Below are positions 1 through 12,443 of a DNA stretch of 64,000 nucleotides, in pieces; position 1 is the first letter of the stretch; each line of letters starts with the position of its first letter. Position numbers and translations under genes: made by a program. Below the pieces are notes generated by a model. It saw nothing but the letters and a program-made list of their open reading frames with translations, was not told the DNA's origin and searched no databases. The stretch is from positions 62,284,266 through 62,348,265 of the forward strand of contig CM038222.1 of assembly GCA_021442155.1 (NCBI GenBank). Direction: 5' to 3'. Source of the DNA: Cymbidium sinense. Lineage: Eukaryota > Streptophyta > Magnoliopsida > Asparagales > Orchidaceae.

Positions 1-1580
1 CTTAGGTAGTGATTGCATAGATTTTGAGTATGAGTGGGTAGCATTTGATCCTAATGAGGATGACATTCTTAAGGATTCTATCGGAGTCCATATGGTCGAC
101 ACTAGGAGCTCCCTTCAGAGAGATCAACATAGTCAGGAAGGTATTGTGGTTGAGGAAGATGATGCCATCAATTCAGTAGCTTAAACAAAAGGATAATCAG
201 ATCAACCCGATGGAGAATAGGATGGAAGACTTGTTAGTAACCCTCCATACACTTCATGAAGGTGGTGGACAGCACCTCCATGCAAGAGAAGGATATCAAG
301 TATTTAGTGGAGCAATAGGTGAAGGATGCATTGGCACAAGCTAGAGGTGGCTCATCTATTCCAAAAGGGTAGACCATACCTAGAGGAATTTGATGTTATC
401 CAATATTCTAAGGGTTTTGTACCTCCTTCCTTCGAAATCTTTGATGGCAGTGGGAACCCTCACCAGCACATAACGCATTTTAGGGCTGGATGTTACCATT
501 CCAGTGGCAGTGGTGCACTCTTATTTCACCTATTCATTAGTAGCTTGGTAGGCATTGCATTTGATTGGTACGTTAAATTACCCAATGGTTCAGTGAAGAC
601 ATTTGTTGAGTTGGAGCAACTCTTTATTAAGAAATTTGCTAGAGCTCAAAAAAGGATAACTATCGGTGATCTTGTTGTAGCTCAATGATATCCCAGTGAA
701 TCCTTTATTGATTACATTCTTAGATGGCCCAATTTAAGTATGAAATGCAAACTACAGCTGTCTGAATAACATGCCATTAAAATTCTACTCATGGATATTC
801 ATGGACCTATCGCCTTCATGCTTAAAGGGTTTACCATTAAGACATTTAAGAAATTAATCGACGAGGTGACTAGTCTATAATGGGAGGTCAAATAATTACC
901 TTTCCAAGATCATTCAGCCAAGTCCAGACCGTAGAAGGCATTTGAGAAAAAGCTAGGGGTAATCACAGCAATTGATAAAGGGAAGAAACCAGCTAGGGTT
1001 GAGTTAGATAAGCCTCAAGCTCAGCTGTCTCCTCTAACATCTCCTTTGCCACCACCTCGGCCATCATACCATCCACCTCAGTTAGCACAGCGGCCTCCAC
1101 CATCGCCTCCTTAGCAGTATCCTCAGCAGTATCCTCATTAGCATCATCAGTAGCAGTATTCCTACCCATCACCAAGTAGTTATCATTTACTTACTCTTAT
1201 CAACAAATTGAATAAACCATATTCATTCAATAGGAAAGTAGTCAGAAAGATCTTTAAGAATCTCTTAAAGAAGCCTGATTTCTAGTTACCAGAGTCTAGG
1301 AGGCTGGAGGAAGTGGACAAGAGTCACGATCTAAACTTTTGCCTGACCACCGCATGTTAGGACATGTCTTAGAATATTTCTTTACCTTTAAGGACTAGCT
1401 TGAGCATAGCTACAAGTTGGGTGCCATTGTCATCCCTAAAGAATATCTACTAGAATAACTCTCTAGTTCTGTTAGGGTAATCCTTGGAGATGCATGCGAT
1501 CTTCTTAAGACAGAGGAAGGTTGGGATATCTTCTTATCCTGAACCTCCAAGAAAATCATCTCTAAGATCATAAAGTTATC
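1..1580 (+). pseudogene. gag: Gag polyprotein remnant (copy A), with the tail of the N-terminal extension
   Basis: Bases 1-210 match the end of the region upstream of Gag in copies C and D (the MVDTR-like stretch near 90-110). About 150 bp are then missing relative to B and D. The capsid-like core lies at 326-900: the PYLEEFDVIQY stretch, a hydrophobic LFHLFISSLVGIAFDWY segment and the FVELEQLFIKKFARAQ helix, as in the plant Retrotrans_gag family. A Pro-rich stretch with PPLPPPRPSY follows at about 1030-1130. The zinc finger near 1335-1380, intact in B and C, is destroyed by a small deletion and a Cys to Phe change. Stops at 767-769, 1283-1285 and 1540-1542 recur at the same codons in other copies. 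Gag would package element RNA into virus-like particles in the cytoplasm. Confidence 0.85.
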
Positions 1581-1980
1581 CTTGTAGGTGCCTAAGGAAG
1601 CTCAAACCTCCAACTTTAAGGAAGGTTTGCAAGTTGCCAAGGATAAATGAAAGGTGGTAGAAGCCCAGCAGTAGCAGCAACAACCTCCACTTGCTCGGTA
1701 TAGCTCAATAGCGCAACCACCATCTGAGTCTAGCACTCCATCCATCATTGCAGCTACTACTTCTTCCTCCACTAGCTCCTCTTCTGCCAGCAAGAGAGTT
1801 GCATCAGCGTACACGCATACAAGGGCATTAAACCCATTACCCCCTTACTTTATTAGATTTCTATCATATACCTCCTCCTAAAAAGAAATCAATGAAGAAA
1901 TCTTTCACTTACATCTTATCCACTTCTAATACTCTAGTTTCGATCATTCCTCTTCTGATTTAAAAATAGATTTTTTATTT
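1581..1980 (+). other. Ser/Thr-rich Gag-protease spacer (copy A)
   Basis: This is degraded low-complexity coding sequence rich in Ser, Thr, Gln and Ala, lying between the zinc-finger part of Gag and the protease. The reading frame changes within it: Gag uses the frame of position 326, protease that of 2287. Copy D has a matching stretch at 51230-51600 where an open Ser/Thr-rich reading also sits in a different frame from its flanks. No domain is recognised. Confidence 0.55.
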
Positions 1981-3780
1981 TTGAATCATTCGGGTTCGCC
2001 CATTGAAATTGATTTGGATTCATCCAACTCCGATGATCCTATAGGAGAAGCTGTAGGTGAACCTGATAAGCAGGTAGAACTTTTCACTAAATCATCTCAC
2101 AAAGTCACTGAAGTCAACCTCCGTAGTGGCAAAGTTATACCTCCTAGGGTAGCACCTCAGGATAAGAGTAAACAAGTCATTAGTTTTAGTGATCAAGAAG
2201 CCCCTCCATGGGATGCTCCACCTATGGATATGCTTGTGGTGGACTAGCCCAGAGTTGATAACAATGTCCTCGCTCACCTAAGAAAGTTGCCAATAAAATT
2301 AAGCATATATAATGCCCTTGTCTTATCCAAAGAGATGAGGGAGTCATTGATCAAAGCTCTTCTTAATCCAGAAATATGCTTAGCTCAGCTGACCGCTGTT
2401 GGAGAGGAGGCATATTATTCAAGAGAAGCTCGTGGAGTTACATACACCAATGAAGACCTTCCTTTGGGGACAACCGAACACAACCGTCCCCTCTACATCA
2501 CAGTGGTCATGGGCAAATTCAAACTCACCAGGGGGCTAGTTAATCCAGGTGCATCAGTGAACATTATAAGTCTAAAGACTCTTTCTTACTTGAGGATTGA
2601 CATCTTCAAACTCTGAGAAAATTGGATAATGTTGAGAGGATTCAATGATCAAGGCAAGAGGGCTTTAGGTTCTATAGTGTTGCCATTGGAGATAGATGAC
2701 TAGAAGATAGAAGCCAAGTTCTACATAATCGATCCAGACACATCTTTCACTGCTTTGCTTGGTAGGCTTTGGATACATGGAAACAACATGGTTCCATCTT
2801 CTTTACATCAATGCACTAAATTCCAAAGAGGTGGAATCGAGTATTATGTTAAAGGAGACTTGAAGCCATTCTTAGTAAGAGAGGTCGAGATATATGAAGA
2901 TGCAGCTTACTATCTTTCTCCTAATCAAAAAGTCTATTCTCATGAACTTGGTGAATGTTCAAAAATAAAAGAAAAAGAAATAAAAGAGAAAAAAGAAAAA
3001 GAAAAAGAAAAAGAAAATAAAAATGCAAGTGAGAGAGAATCAGACACTGAGGAAGAAGTAGAGTCAGCTATTGGATTCCGCCCACAGTTCGTTCCTCCAT
3101 ACAAACACATGGGTAGGATGACTCGACCCCCACCAGGGAGAGGTAGAGATAGATCTAGAGACAGTTTTATAGGTGTAATACCTCCTCCATATTGGCCACC
3201 CAATAAGAGTTATGTTCTGACTCACAAGAATACCCCCACTATCCACATAGACTTAGAATCCAGTTCATAGGATGAGTCTCATGTGGTTAGCACGCCAACC
3301 AACCCCTCTCAGTGGGTCCCTTTGAAGGTGACATTCAAGCCAGACAGTGATGAAGACCAGGCCTCCAAGCAAACCATGAATGTATCTGAATCACTATTAT
3401 GTAGAACAGTCAGATAGCAATTGGGAACCTTAGCTCTAACTTGACTTTCTTCCCAGAAAATTGAAGGTTTAGTAGTTAAGGAGGCCCCCAAGTCATCCAT
3501 AGATGTCAAGCCAAAGAGATTTTTGTTGGGAGCATCATCCTCAAGTCAAGAAGCCAATGTAGAACTTGAGGATGATTCATATAAAAATTTAATACAATTG
3601 CCTTGTTATTGGTATTCGCCTTGTGTTCTTAACTTAGCAAAGAAGGGATTAATCCCACATACTTGATCTAAACATAGGTCAGGTTACTTTGAAAGATTAT
3701 GGGACAACCAAAGTAGATATACTCAATCAATACCGGGACTAGGATTCAGCATAGTGGTCCAGTCAACAACAACAACCATT
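1981..3780 (+). pseudogene. pro: Aspartic protease and Lys/Glu-rich linker (copy A)
   Basis: The NLRSGK motif near 2124 precedes the protease, as in Athila/Tat polyproteins. The protease core spans about 2460-2920. The active-site loop reads Asn-Pro-Gly-Ala at 2542-2553, where catalytic Asp is expected, so the enzyme is dead. The flap-side LLGRLWIHGNNMVPSSLHQ segment (about 2757-2815) is well kept. A stop at 2614-2616 is shared with copy D. A Lys/Glu run (about 2960-3030), an acidic patch and an Arg-rich RPPPGRGRDRSRD patch follow. The long linker to RT contains a YSPCVLNLAKKGLIPHT stretch that copy D shares. The frame changes near 3770. Confidence 0.85.
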
Positions 3781-5360
3781 TCCTCATCATCACCACTCAT
3801 TTGGGGTCTGATAGATTCTTCTCAAATCATGCTAACTCTTGTGGGGAGGTATGTTTAGAAATTTTAGATAACCTAAATGAGCTTGAAGTCAAAGAGGAAC
3901 TGCCAGAGTTCGAAGAAGAGATTAGGTCAACCATCAATGAACTTAAAGAGATCAACTTAGGAACTGAAGACAATTCATGTTCGACATACATTAGCTCTTT
4001 GTTGAATGAAGAAGAAACCAATGATTTAGTTAGGCTATTAGCTAAGTTTAAGGACTGCTTCTCATGGAGTTATGAAGAAATGCCCAGTTTATCTCATGAT
4101 GTAGCAGTCCACAAATTAGCAATAGAACTTAATGCTTACCCTATCAAGCAAGCTCCTAGACACATGCACTTAAACATTGAATAGAATATCAATTATGAAA
4201 TCAAGAAACTGATCAATGCTGGCTTTATCAGGGAAGAAAAATATCCTACCTGGTTAGCCAATGTCATCCCAGTTAAGAGAAAGAATGGCTAAATTTGCAT
4301 ATGCATCAATTTTAGGGATCTAAATAAGGCATCTCCTAAGGATGAATTTCCATTTCTTATACCAAAATTTATAGTGGACATCACCTCATCTCATGTAGTA
4401 TTCTCCTTTATGGATGGGTTATCTAGCTACAACCAAATTAAAATGGCCCCCGAGGATGAAAGAAACACTACTTTTTGAACCCTAATCAAAATTTATTGTT
4501 ATAAGGTCATGCCTTTCAACCTTAAAAATGTCAGTGCTACATACCAACGGGCCATGCCTTGGATCTTCAATGAACTCATTCATCATCAAGTTGAATGTTA
4601 TGTTAATGATCTAATAGTCAAAAGCAAAGAAAAGAAAGACTATATCTTTGACTTGAGAGTAGTTTTTGAATGGTTAAGATAATTTAACCTCAAAATAAAT
4701 CCCTGAAGTGTGCATTCGGAGTAGCTTCAGAGAAATTCCTTAGATTTGTTGTCTAACACCGGGGAATAGAGATCAATCTAGAGAATATCAAGGTTATCTT
4801 AGAAATTCCACCCCCTAAAAGTCTAACTTAATTCAAATGATTCCAAAGGCAGTTGGCGTATCTAAGATGCTTCAAATCCAACCTATCAGGAAGATGCTAG
4901 CCATTCTCAGCACTTGTTAAAAATGATGCTAAGTTCAAGTGGGATGACAAGTGCCAGCATGCCTTCGAAGACATCAAGCACTACCTAATGATGCCACCAG
5001 TTCTAGTATCCCCTATCCCGAGCAAACGGCTAATTGTCTACACTGATGCATAAGATGACTCCCTTTAGCACTTTGTTGGCTCAAACCAACGATGAAAGGA
5101 AAGAAAATGCTCTCTACTACCTCAGTCATCGTCTAATTCCTGCTGAGGCAAACTACTTACCTATTGAAAAGCACTGCCTGGATTTAATCTTTGCATCCCA
5201 AAAGCTATGACACTACATGCTTTCTCATAAGATGAATCTGATCTCCACGATCAATCCACTGCAATATCTCATGACACAGCTGACACTATCCAGACGGTTG
5301 GCGCATTGGTCCATGATTTTGTCAAAGATTGACATCACATTCGTACCCCTTTGTGCAGTA
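3781..5360 (+). pseudogene. pol: Reverse transcriptase and first RNase H (copy A)
   Basis: An open stretch at 3801-4184 leads into RT with KQAPRHM, PTWLANVIPVK, FRDLNKASPKDEFP and FMDGLSSYNQIKM. The catalytic box reads Tyr-Val-Asn-Asp at 4599-4610 instead of YVDD, removing one metal ligand. Stops at 4290-4292 and 4680-4682 occur at the same codons in copy D. The connection and RNase H follow: a YTDA motif near 5035-5046, then YYLSHRLIP and EKHCLDLIFASQKL. The sequence breaks after about 5365 and joins material that lies beyond the second RNase H in copy D, so that domain is deleted here. Confidence 0.88.
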
Positions 5361-6760
5361 GTAGATGCTTGCCAAAGAGTTGGCATGTATGAAAGATGAG
5401 TACAATCTAACAAGGGTCAAAAATAGATAATTATTATCCCTTGTTGATGCTGAACTCATCGAGAGATTCTCTCTTGAAGGGGAGGTTACCGTCACCAAAA
5501 AGGACAAGGAGTCAAATTGGAGGCAACAATTCATGGATTATTTAAATATAGGCAAACCACCTCAAGAGAAGTCACTAGCACATTAGGTGAAGCAGAGAGC
5601 CCTTTCCTATGCTCTCGTGGATGATACCTTGTACCGACAGTCTTTCGATCATATGTGGTTACATTGTTTGGACAAATATGAAGCCCGTATGATCATGACT
5701 GAGGCACACTCAGGTTTATGTGAAGCACACTAATCTAGTTTAAAGATGAAAGCCAAGATCAAGAGATTAGGATACTACTGGCCTTCGATGATCACAGACT
5801 GCATAGACGTAGCTAGGAGATGACACCAATGTCAAGTGCATGGTGTGGTCATACACCAACCACCCAACAATCTACATCCTACTTTGGCCTCGTGGACATT
5901 TGAGTGTTGGGGTACTGACATAGTGGGTCTGATTGATCCTCCTTCTTCCAAGGGTCACCAGTTCATTCTAGCAGCCACCGACTACTTTTCCAAGTGGGCG
6001 GAGGCAATCCCACTTAGAGAGGTCACAACTCAGCATGTGCTCTAATTTTTCAGGAACCATATCGCATATAGGTTTTGGGTGCCTCGATGAATTATATCTA
6101 ATAAAGGTACTGCATTCAAGAGCACTAAAATCAATAGCTTTTCCTAGAGACATAGCATATGTTGGAGATACTCTACCATCTACTACCCGAGGGTAAACAG
6201 TCTAGCAGAAGCATTCAACAAAACTCTCATTCAAGTATTAAAGAAGACTCTCGATGACAACAAGAAATAGTGGCATGAACAATTAGTTGAAGCCTTATGG
6301 GCCTACCGTACTACATACAGAACTCCAACTCAATCTATCCCTTTCTCCTTAGTGTATGGGTCTAAAGTCGATCTACTATTAGAAGTCCAACTCCCATCAT
6401 TAATGATAGTTGTGGTTGTAAGATCACAACGGAGCAAATGCCAAGTTGCTGTTGGAAGAGCTCAAAGGTTTGGAGGAGAGACACCTTTCAGCATGCCAGA
6501 ACCTCAAGTTGTACAAAGCCAAAATGATTCAAGCTCACAACAATTTGGTCCGTCCTAGAGCTTTTCATGTTGGAGATCTTATTTTAGTTCTAAGGAGATA
6601 AATTGTTGCTCATCGAAAGATGGGAGGCAAGTTTAAACCCACTTGGGAAGACCCTTTTTCCATAGAGAAGGTCTACCAAGGAGGACCTTATCAATTTATA
6701 AAGGGAGAGCGTACTTCCAAATAATGGGCTCTACTTAAAGAAATACTATCCATAAATCAT
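5361..6760 (+). pseudogene. int: Integrase (copy A)
   Basis: The HHCC zinc-binding region lies at about 5695-5840; a Cys codon has become TGA at 5821-5823. The catalytic core starts near 5880 and is open at 5836-6045. The first Asp is in GTDIVG (codon 5917-5919). The second Asp is replaced by Asn (codon 6100-6102, Ser-Asn-Lys-Gly). The Glu is kept in LAEAFNKTL near 6205. The C-terminal part has RAFHVGDLILVLRR and GGKFKPTWED and ends in NGLYLKKYYP at about 6755, a usual Tat pol terminus. Integrase would insert the cDNA into host chromatin; with one catalytic residue lost and several stops it cannot. Confidence 0.87.
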
Positions 6761-9501
6761 GTTTAAAAATAATCATCAATAAAACTTCTTTTCATATCAA
6801 GTTCATCTCTTATGTGTTAGAAATATATTTCACTTGCCAATCTGCCATGACGTGTTTACGGAAGGTGTAAGAGAACCCGAGCGGCATCCTATCCCTCCAT
6901 AACACAAACACAAATTATAAGTGATCCTCAGTGCTACTAGGTTTGGTGTAAGAGAACCCAAGAGGCATCCTTTCTTGACTAGCACAACTAAGTTAGGTGT
7001 AAGAGAACCCAAGCAGCATCCTTTCTTAGTGGAGTCACAATTGCCCCTATGGCACCATTTCATCCATTCTTCTACGTTTTTAGGGTTGATGTAAGAGAAC
7101 CCAAGCGGCAACCTATTCCCTCTTTCATAACATAAATGAACACATATCTTTTCTCTCGAGCTATTTTGAAGTGGAGCAAGCCCCTGTGGCACTCACTCAT
7201 TAGCTGCTCTAAGTTGTGTTGATATGCTACCTTGTTAGCGTGTCACCCTAGTGGTCACTTGTTTGGTGGATGTAAGTCCTTGCGCTTTCTTCCTGACTTG
7301 ACCATTGCAAACCAATGAGTGTCTTGTTAGTTTGGTAGGCCTTTTTGTGCAGTTAGTAAGCTACCCCATGTTGACTTTATTTAAAAGGATGTAAGCCTAC
7401 ACGCTTTCTTCTTGGACTAACTATCACGCACTGACTAGGTCGAGTATATGTGAGATTTAGTGTAATTCCCCGAGTGGCTCCTTTCCACCTGACTACTTCA
7501 AGCTTAGGTTTAGTCTTTACCCAGGACTCCTAGCTTAGTAGTCGCCCTAGGTCAGATAGCCCCTGTCAAGCCGAAGATAGACTATCCTGGAAATCAGTTC
7601 TGCTTTAGTGAGATGTAAATCTACACGCCATCTTCCTAGACTGATTATCATAAACTGACGGGCACCTTAGGTTGGTTGGTGTTTGCTATGCTGACAGCGA
7701 CCCACTCGGTGGATACACCACTCTTGGCAGATTTGAGTCCCCGCGCTTTCTTCTTGAGTTGGCTACTAAATACCTACAGGCTTTCTTTTATAGGGTTCTG
7801 GATAACGCCCCTAGTGGCACCTCCCCTATGGGCACTGTACTTAGATCATGTCCTTAGCGACCCATTTAGACAGTACCTAGGTTATTTTTGGATTAGACAA
7901 TCCCCCTTTCCTAGTAGCCACCCTAGTGGTTGGAGAATTTGTCTTGGGAATATACAAATTCTCCCTTGGTCAAGTTAATCTGAGATAGGACTAGAATAAT
8001 ATGAGCTCCTTCTTAGTGTGGTCCCTCGCAAACCAATAGGGTCCATGATAACATCAAACAAACAAAATATATCTTAACTTGTGCATTAGGAATTCAAGCT
8101 CCTAGTGGCCCATTTTCTAAGCAGGCATCCTATCTTTAGGCGACAAGAAACTCCCTATAGAAATTACCGACTTGAATTGAGATAAGTCCTGAAGACTCTC
8201 TCGCAGTCGGGTTCAACTTATTGTGCCACCAACGAGTCACCCTGGTGATTGTCTTTGATTTAAAAGATATAAGTCTATTACACATTATTTCCAGCACAAC
8301 CATTGCACACTGATGGGTAGCCTTAAGTCTGGATTGATTTGTTGTGTTATCAACCAATCACCCCAATCGTTCTTTATTCAGCAGGATGTGAGTCCCCACG
8401 CTTTCTTCCTAACTTGACTATTGCACACTGAAAGGCACCCCTTTGGTTGGTTAGCTTTACCCCACAGCCAGTAGACTATCCCTTTGTATTTATAAACTTA
8501 AGATAGGTCTAGGCTGATATTAGCTCCTTCTTAGTAGATCCAACACACACTTATAGGGTTCATCCCAAATTATATTAATTCTGACTATTCTTGAGTCAAT
8601 GTGAGTCTACAGCGGCATTCACTCAAATAGTCGCCTTAAGTTGGGTTCGATTTATTGTGCTATCAACCAATCACCTCAATGGTTCCTTACTTAGGAAGCT
8701 ATAGGTCTACATGCTTTCTTCCAAGACTTGACCATTGCACACCGAAACGCACCCCTTAGGTTGGATAGTCCTACCAGATGGCTGGTAGACTATCCCTTTG
8801 GATTTGTAAATTGAAGATAGGTCTAGGCTGATATCAGCCCCTTCTTAGTATATCCATTACACACCGACAGGGTCCTTCTCATCAAATCCACCATCCTCCC
8901 TCCAGTGGAGTCCAAATCAAACCTATCTTGTCCCCAACATATCCAAGCTCACATCTCCAATAGGTGCATGCTCAAAACCAAATTCTTATCCTCCCCATGG
9001 ATAATCTGAACCTGCTTCCAAAGTGGAAGGTTCATCCAATTTATCTTCATCGAATCTGAGCTCATATCTCTAGCAGATGTACCCTCAAAACCAAATCATA
9101 TCCTCTCCCCAGTGGAGCACCAAATCATAAATCAACAAATCAAATCAAATTATCATCCCTAGTGGATGCCCCATCAATTAATCAAATCAAATTTTCCCCA
9201 GCAATGCGCTAATCAAATCAAACCTCTATCCCTAGTGGATAGCCTGAACTTGCTCCCCTAGTGGAAGGTTCATACACTCATCCTTGATGGATCTTTTCTC
9301 CCTAAATCATATCAAACCAACTCAAACTCTTATCCTATATCCCTAGTGGATAATTTGAACTTGCTTCCCTAGTAAAATGTTCACATGCTTGATCCCTTAG
9401 TCGATCCGTTCTTCCTCTCGTATGCCCTTGGTATAAGTGGAGTTGCATTACACTAAGATCTTGATTCTGTCTACACCTCAAGTTTAAGGATAGATTATTT
9501 T
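6761..9501 (+). repeat. 3' UTR of copy A, two families of degenerate tandem repeats
   Basis: Immediately after pol come four copies of a short module resembling GTGTAAGAGAACCCAAGCGG then CATCC, near 6866, 6938, 6995 and 7088. A second, longer module follows up to about 8900. It is recognised by ATGTGAGTCCCCGCGCTTTC plus a variable tail (TTGACCATTGCA-like), at irregular spacing of roughly 60-340 bp. The last part (8900-9480) has CCCTAGTGGA phrases separated by CAAATCAAATC runs. The same order is found in copies B, C and D. Open stretches here are not conserved and I do not call them genes. Confidence 0.7.
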
Positions 9502-9556
9502 TGTTAGTGTTTGTCATCCTTCAGATGTTGTAGATCATCTCAATCAACACCAATAT

Positions 9557-9586
9557 GTGTGGTGTGCCTTGTCAGTCGCACCACAC
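9557..9586 (+). other. Stem-loop near the 3' UTR/LTR boundary (copy A)
   Basis: GTGTGGTG (9557-9564) pairs with CACCACAC (9579-9586). The same hairpin is at 28175-28204 in copy B, and in weaker form in C and D. Its role is unknown. Confidence 0.55.
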
Positions 9587-10289
9587 CTATTGGGCACCCT
9601 TTATTGATCTCACTTTTGGAGTGAGCACTCAACTTCCTTATCATAGATCTAGGACTCTCATAGACAATAAGAGTTTCTTAGTCTTAAAACATGTCTAATG
9701 ACTAGGTGAACACTTAACCAAACCCTAGATGCTTAGATGGTTTATCCATAGGAATAGGGTATGCCTTAGGGGTTTATGAAGACTTGCCTACCCTATAGCC
9801 TAAACCCAATCCTTGCTTCCTTCTTTCAAACCAAGCCTCAAATTCAAATTCAAATCCCAAATCCAAATCAAATCATTAAAACCCATGATTGAATTCAAAT
9901 TCTAAAATCTCTCCTAAGCCCTTTTGATTTCATCTTATGGACTTAGCCTTAACCAAATTCAAATCAACCCCAATTCAATTGATTTTCTCAACTATCAAAT
10001 TCAATCTCAAATAAAATTCCAAATCATAAATTAATTCCAAACTCCAAATGATTGAAAATCAAATTAAATCAAATTCCATACAATCATTGACTCAAATATA
10101 AACATAAACTGCCATTATCAAGCCAAATCCAAGTTAACCCAAATCAAACCCAAGCTAGCCCTTTTGACTTGAAATTATCATATGAACCAAAATCCATATG
10201 GATCCAAATCACTTTTAATTGGATTTATATTTGAATCCTAGGCTATGTGTGAGTTCAACTAAACTTGAATCAAGCCATGATCAAGCCAA

Positions 10290-11180
10290 TTAACCCATTT
10301 AGGCTCACTTGACCCAAAGTGGCCTAAAGGACCTTTTTTGAGCCAAGTTCTAATTCAACCCAAATTGGATTGAACTAAGCCCACCCAAACCTCATAATAT
10401 TATCAACAGTCATCTTAGGTTAATCAATTATCTTAAATTAGTTCAAACCAAGTCAAATCTATCCTTTAACCAAGTCAACACAGCCCAAATGAAACCCAAA
10501 CTAGCCAAAGTCCACCATATGCCAAATTGATTAAGACCATTGAGTCAAACCAACTCATAATCAATGATTGAACATGATCAAACTTTCACTTGAGCCAAAC
10601 CAAGCCTAATTGGCCATTTGACCCAAGTTGACCCAAATTGGCTTAAAAGCCAAAATGGATCAAATCATAATTTGATCCAAATTGATTGTAACCAATGGCT
10701 CAAGTTCATTCCAAATCACTTATTGAACTTGACCAAAGTCATAATTGAGCCCAAGTTGACTAATTGGTCAACTTGACCCAACTTAGCCCAGATTGACCTA
10801 AAGGGTCAAATTAGCTAAAATTTAAATTAATTCTAAATTAAATCAAACCAAAGCCTACAATATTTTTCAATTAGCCAATTGAACTTGACTCGACACCTAA
10901 CCTAACCCAATTTGGTCAAATTGGTCAATTTTGTCAACTTGGCCCATTTGACTTATATGAATCCAAATGAGCCATAACCAAATCCAAAGCAACTTGAATC
11001 ATGACATCCAATATAACAATTGGTCATGTGAACTTGACTTTGTTTAACCCAATTTTGATCAATTGGTCAACTTGAAACAAGCCAATTTGACATAAATAGG
11101 TCAAATCAAGCCAAATCAAATCAAATAAACTCCAAACCACTTGAAATTTGGGCTAACCCACTTTTGACCCATCCCAAATC
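10290..11180 (+). promoter_or_regulatory. TTGAC/GTCAA (W-box-like) block in the LTR of copy A
   Basis: TTGAC and its complement GTCAA occur many times, often as converging pairs, in AT-rich DNA. TTGAC[C/T] is the core recognised by plant WRKY factors. The block sits at the same place in every LTR of the window. Whether it is a regulatory cluster or an expanded simple repeat cannot be told from sequence alone. Confidence 0.4.
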
Positions 11181-12437
11181 TGTCCAAACCAAACCCATAG
11201 CCAAATGATCATTTTTGCCCTTAATTTTAGGGCATCCCAAGAGATAAGACACATACTCATTGAGTCATTTTCTACCCCCCTAGACACTTGGCACCCTTTC
11301 ACAGGTCCACTTAATCACCGTGGACCATGGCTGACCTGACCCAAAAGTGGTTGGGTCAACCATGATCCATGAGGAAGTCAAATCACCTCCCCATCCCCAT
11401 TGGAGATTTTCAAACCACCAAGGATAAGCACTTCCTCTGTTGGCAACCACCTCCACACCCTCACCCAACCAAACCGAGCCACATCATGCACCCAAGGACC
11501 TCCATTAATCTCTGATGTGGCCAATTGATCAAGGAGAAGCCAAACAAGCTTTGACCATCTAATCCAAGGAATGAGGGGGTATACCCCCTCATTCTCACTC
11601 AAACCTAGACACTCACACTTGATTCAACCCTAGCAGCCAAAGCGAGAGTTCCCAGAGCAATTTCCAAGCTTTCCCAAGCTCCCCCAAATCCCCACTCTTG
11701 GTTTTATGCAAAACCAAAATAAGGGAGGCCACCTTCGATTCCCATTTGCTCAAACCTCCACCAAAGTGCAAATAACTTTGCACACACCTTCCCTGGAGCC
11801 AATCGAGCAAGAATGAATCCTTTCCTTAGCTTCCTGATGGCCAGAGGGTAGACTTCAATCAAGTCCGATTACCTACATCTAGTGGATTGTTCTTCCAAGC
11901 AAACTACACCAAATCAAAGGTCATGCGACTTAATAGAGCTTCATTTTTACCAAACAAAGCTTCCTCAATCATTGGAACCACCGGTCATAAGCTCCGATGA
12001 GATATGCCATTGAAACCAATCCTTGAATGAAAATAGGTTGGTCTTTTGTGAAATAAATTTTCATGTCATGTGATTTCCTCCGTTAGATCTTTTTGTTGTG
12101 CTTCCCCGAATGTGTGGGATCATTTTCATCTCCATCTGAGCTCTGGTGAGCTTGGATCGAGTGGTGATTGATGGACGGTAGCCATTTTTTGACACAAAGG
12201 AGAAGATAGATCATGGACCGTCCATCCCGCATGATCATGATGAACAGTCCTGATCTAATCACGCTTAGAGCCCCTAATTAATCCCTCAAAATTGCGGGTT
12301 TAATCGTGGTTGTCCGATCTAAGATCAGACGATCCACAGAGTTACCGCATGCGCTGCAATCCGAGTCATCACTTGGATGTGACAACTTAAATAGCAAATC
12401 CTGCCGCGCCATATGAAAAGCATGTCGCGTCAGCCGC

Positions 12438-12443
12438 CACGTG
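12438..12443. promoter_or_regulatory. CACGTG (G-box) in the GC-richer island of the LTR (copy A)
   Basis: A perfect CACGTG lies in the less AT-rich island. Copy B's 5' LTR has one in the matching place (15941-15946), while the other copies have altered forms. bZIP and bHLH factors bind this core; function here is inferred only. Confidence 0.35.

Noticed and set aside
7672..7978. Overlapping 61- and 100-codon open stretches in the 3' UTR
   Set aside because: They fall in degenerate 3' UTR modules and the frame is not kept at the matching place in D (about 57715-58020).
9440..9520. Polypurine tract before the 3' LTR
   Set aside because: Only short purine runs such as AAGGATAGA are present and none is conserved as a long tract in all four copies, so I do not call one.
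11280..11810. Three overlapping minus-strand open stretches of 62-74 codons in the LTR
   Set aside because: They lie in non-coding LTR sequence, have no recognisable protein and no conserved counterpart in the other LTR copies.
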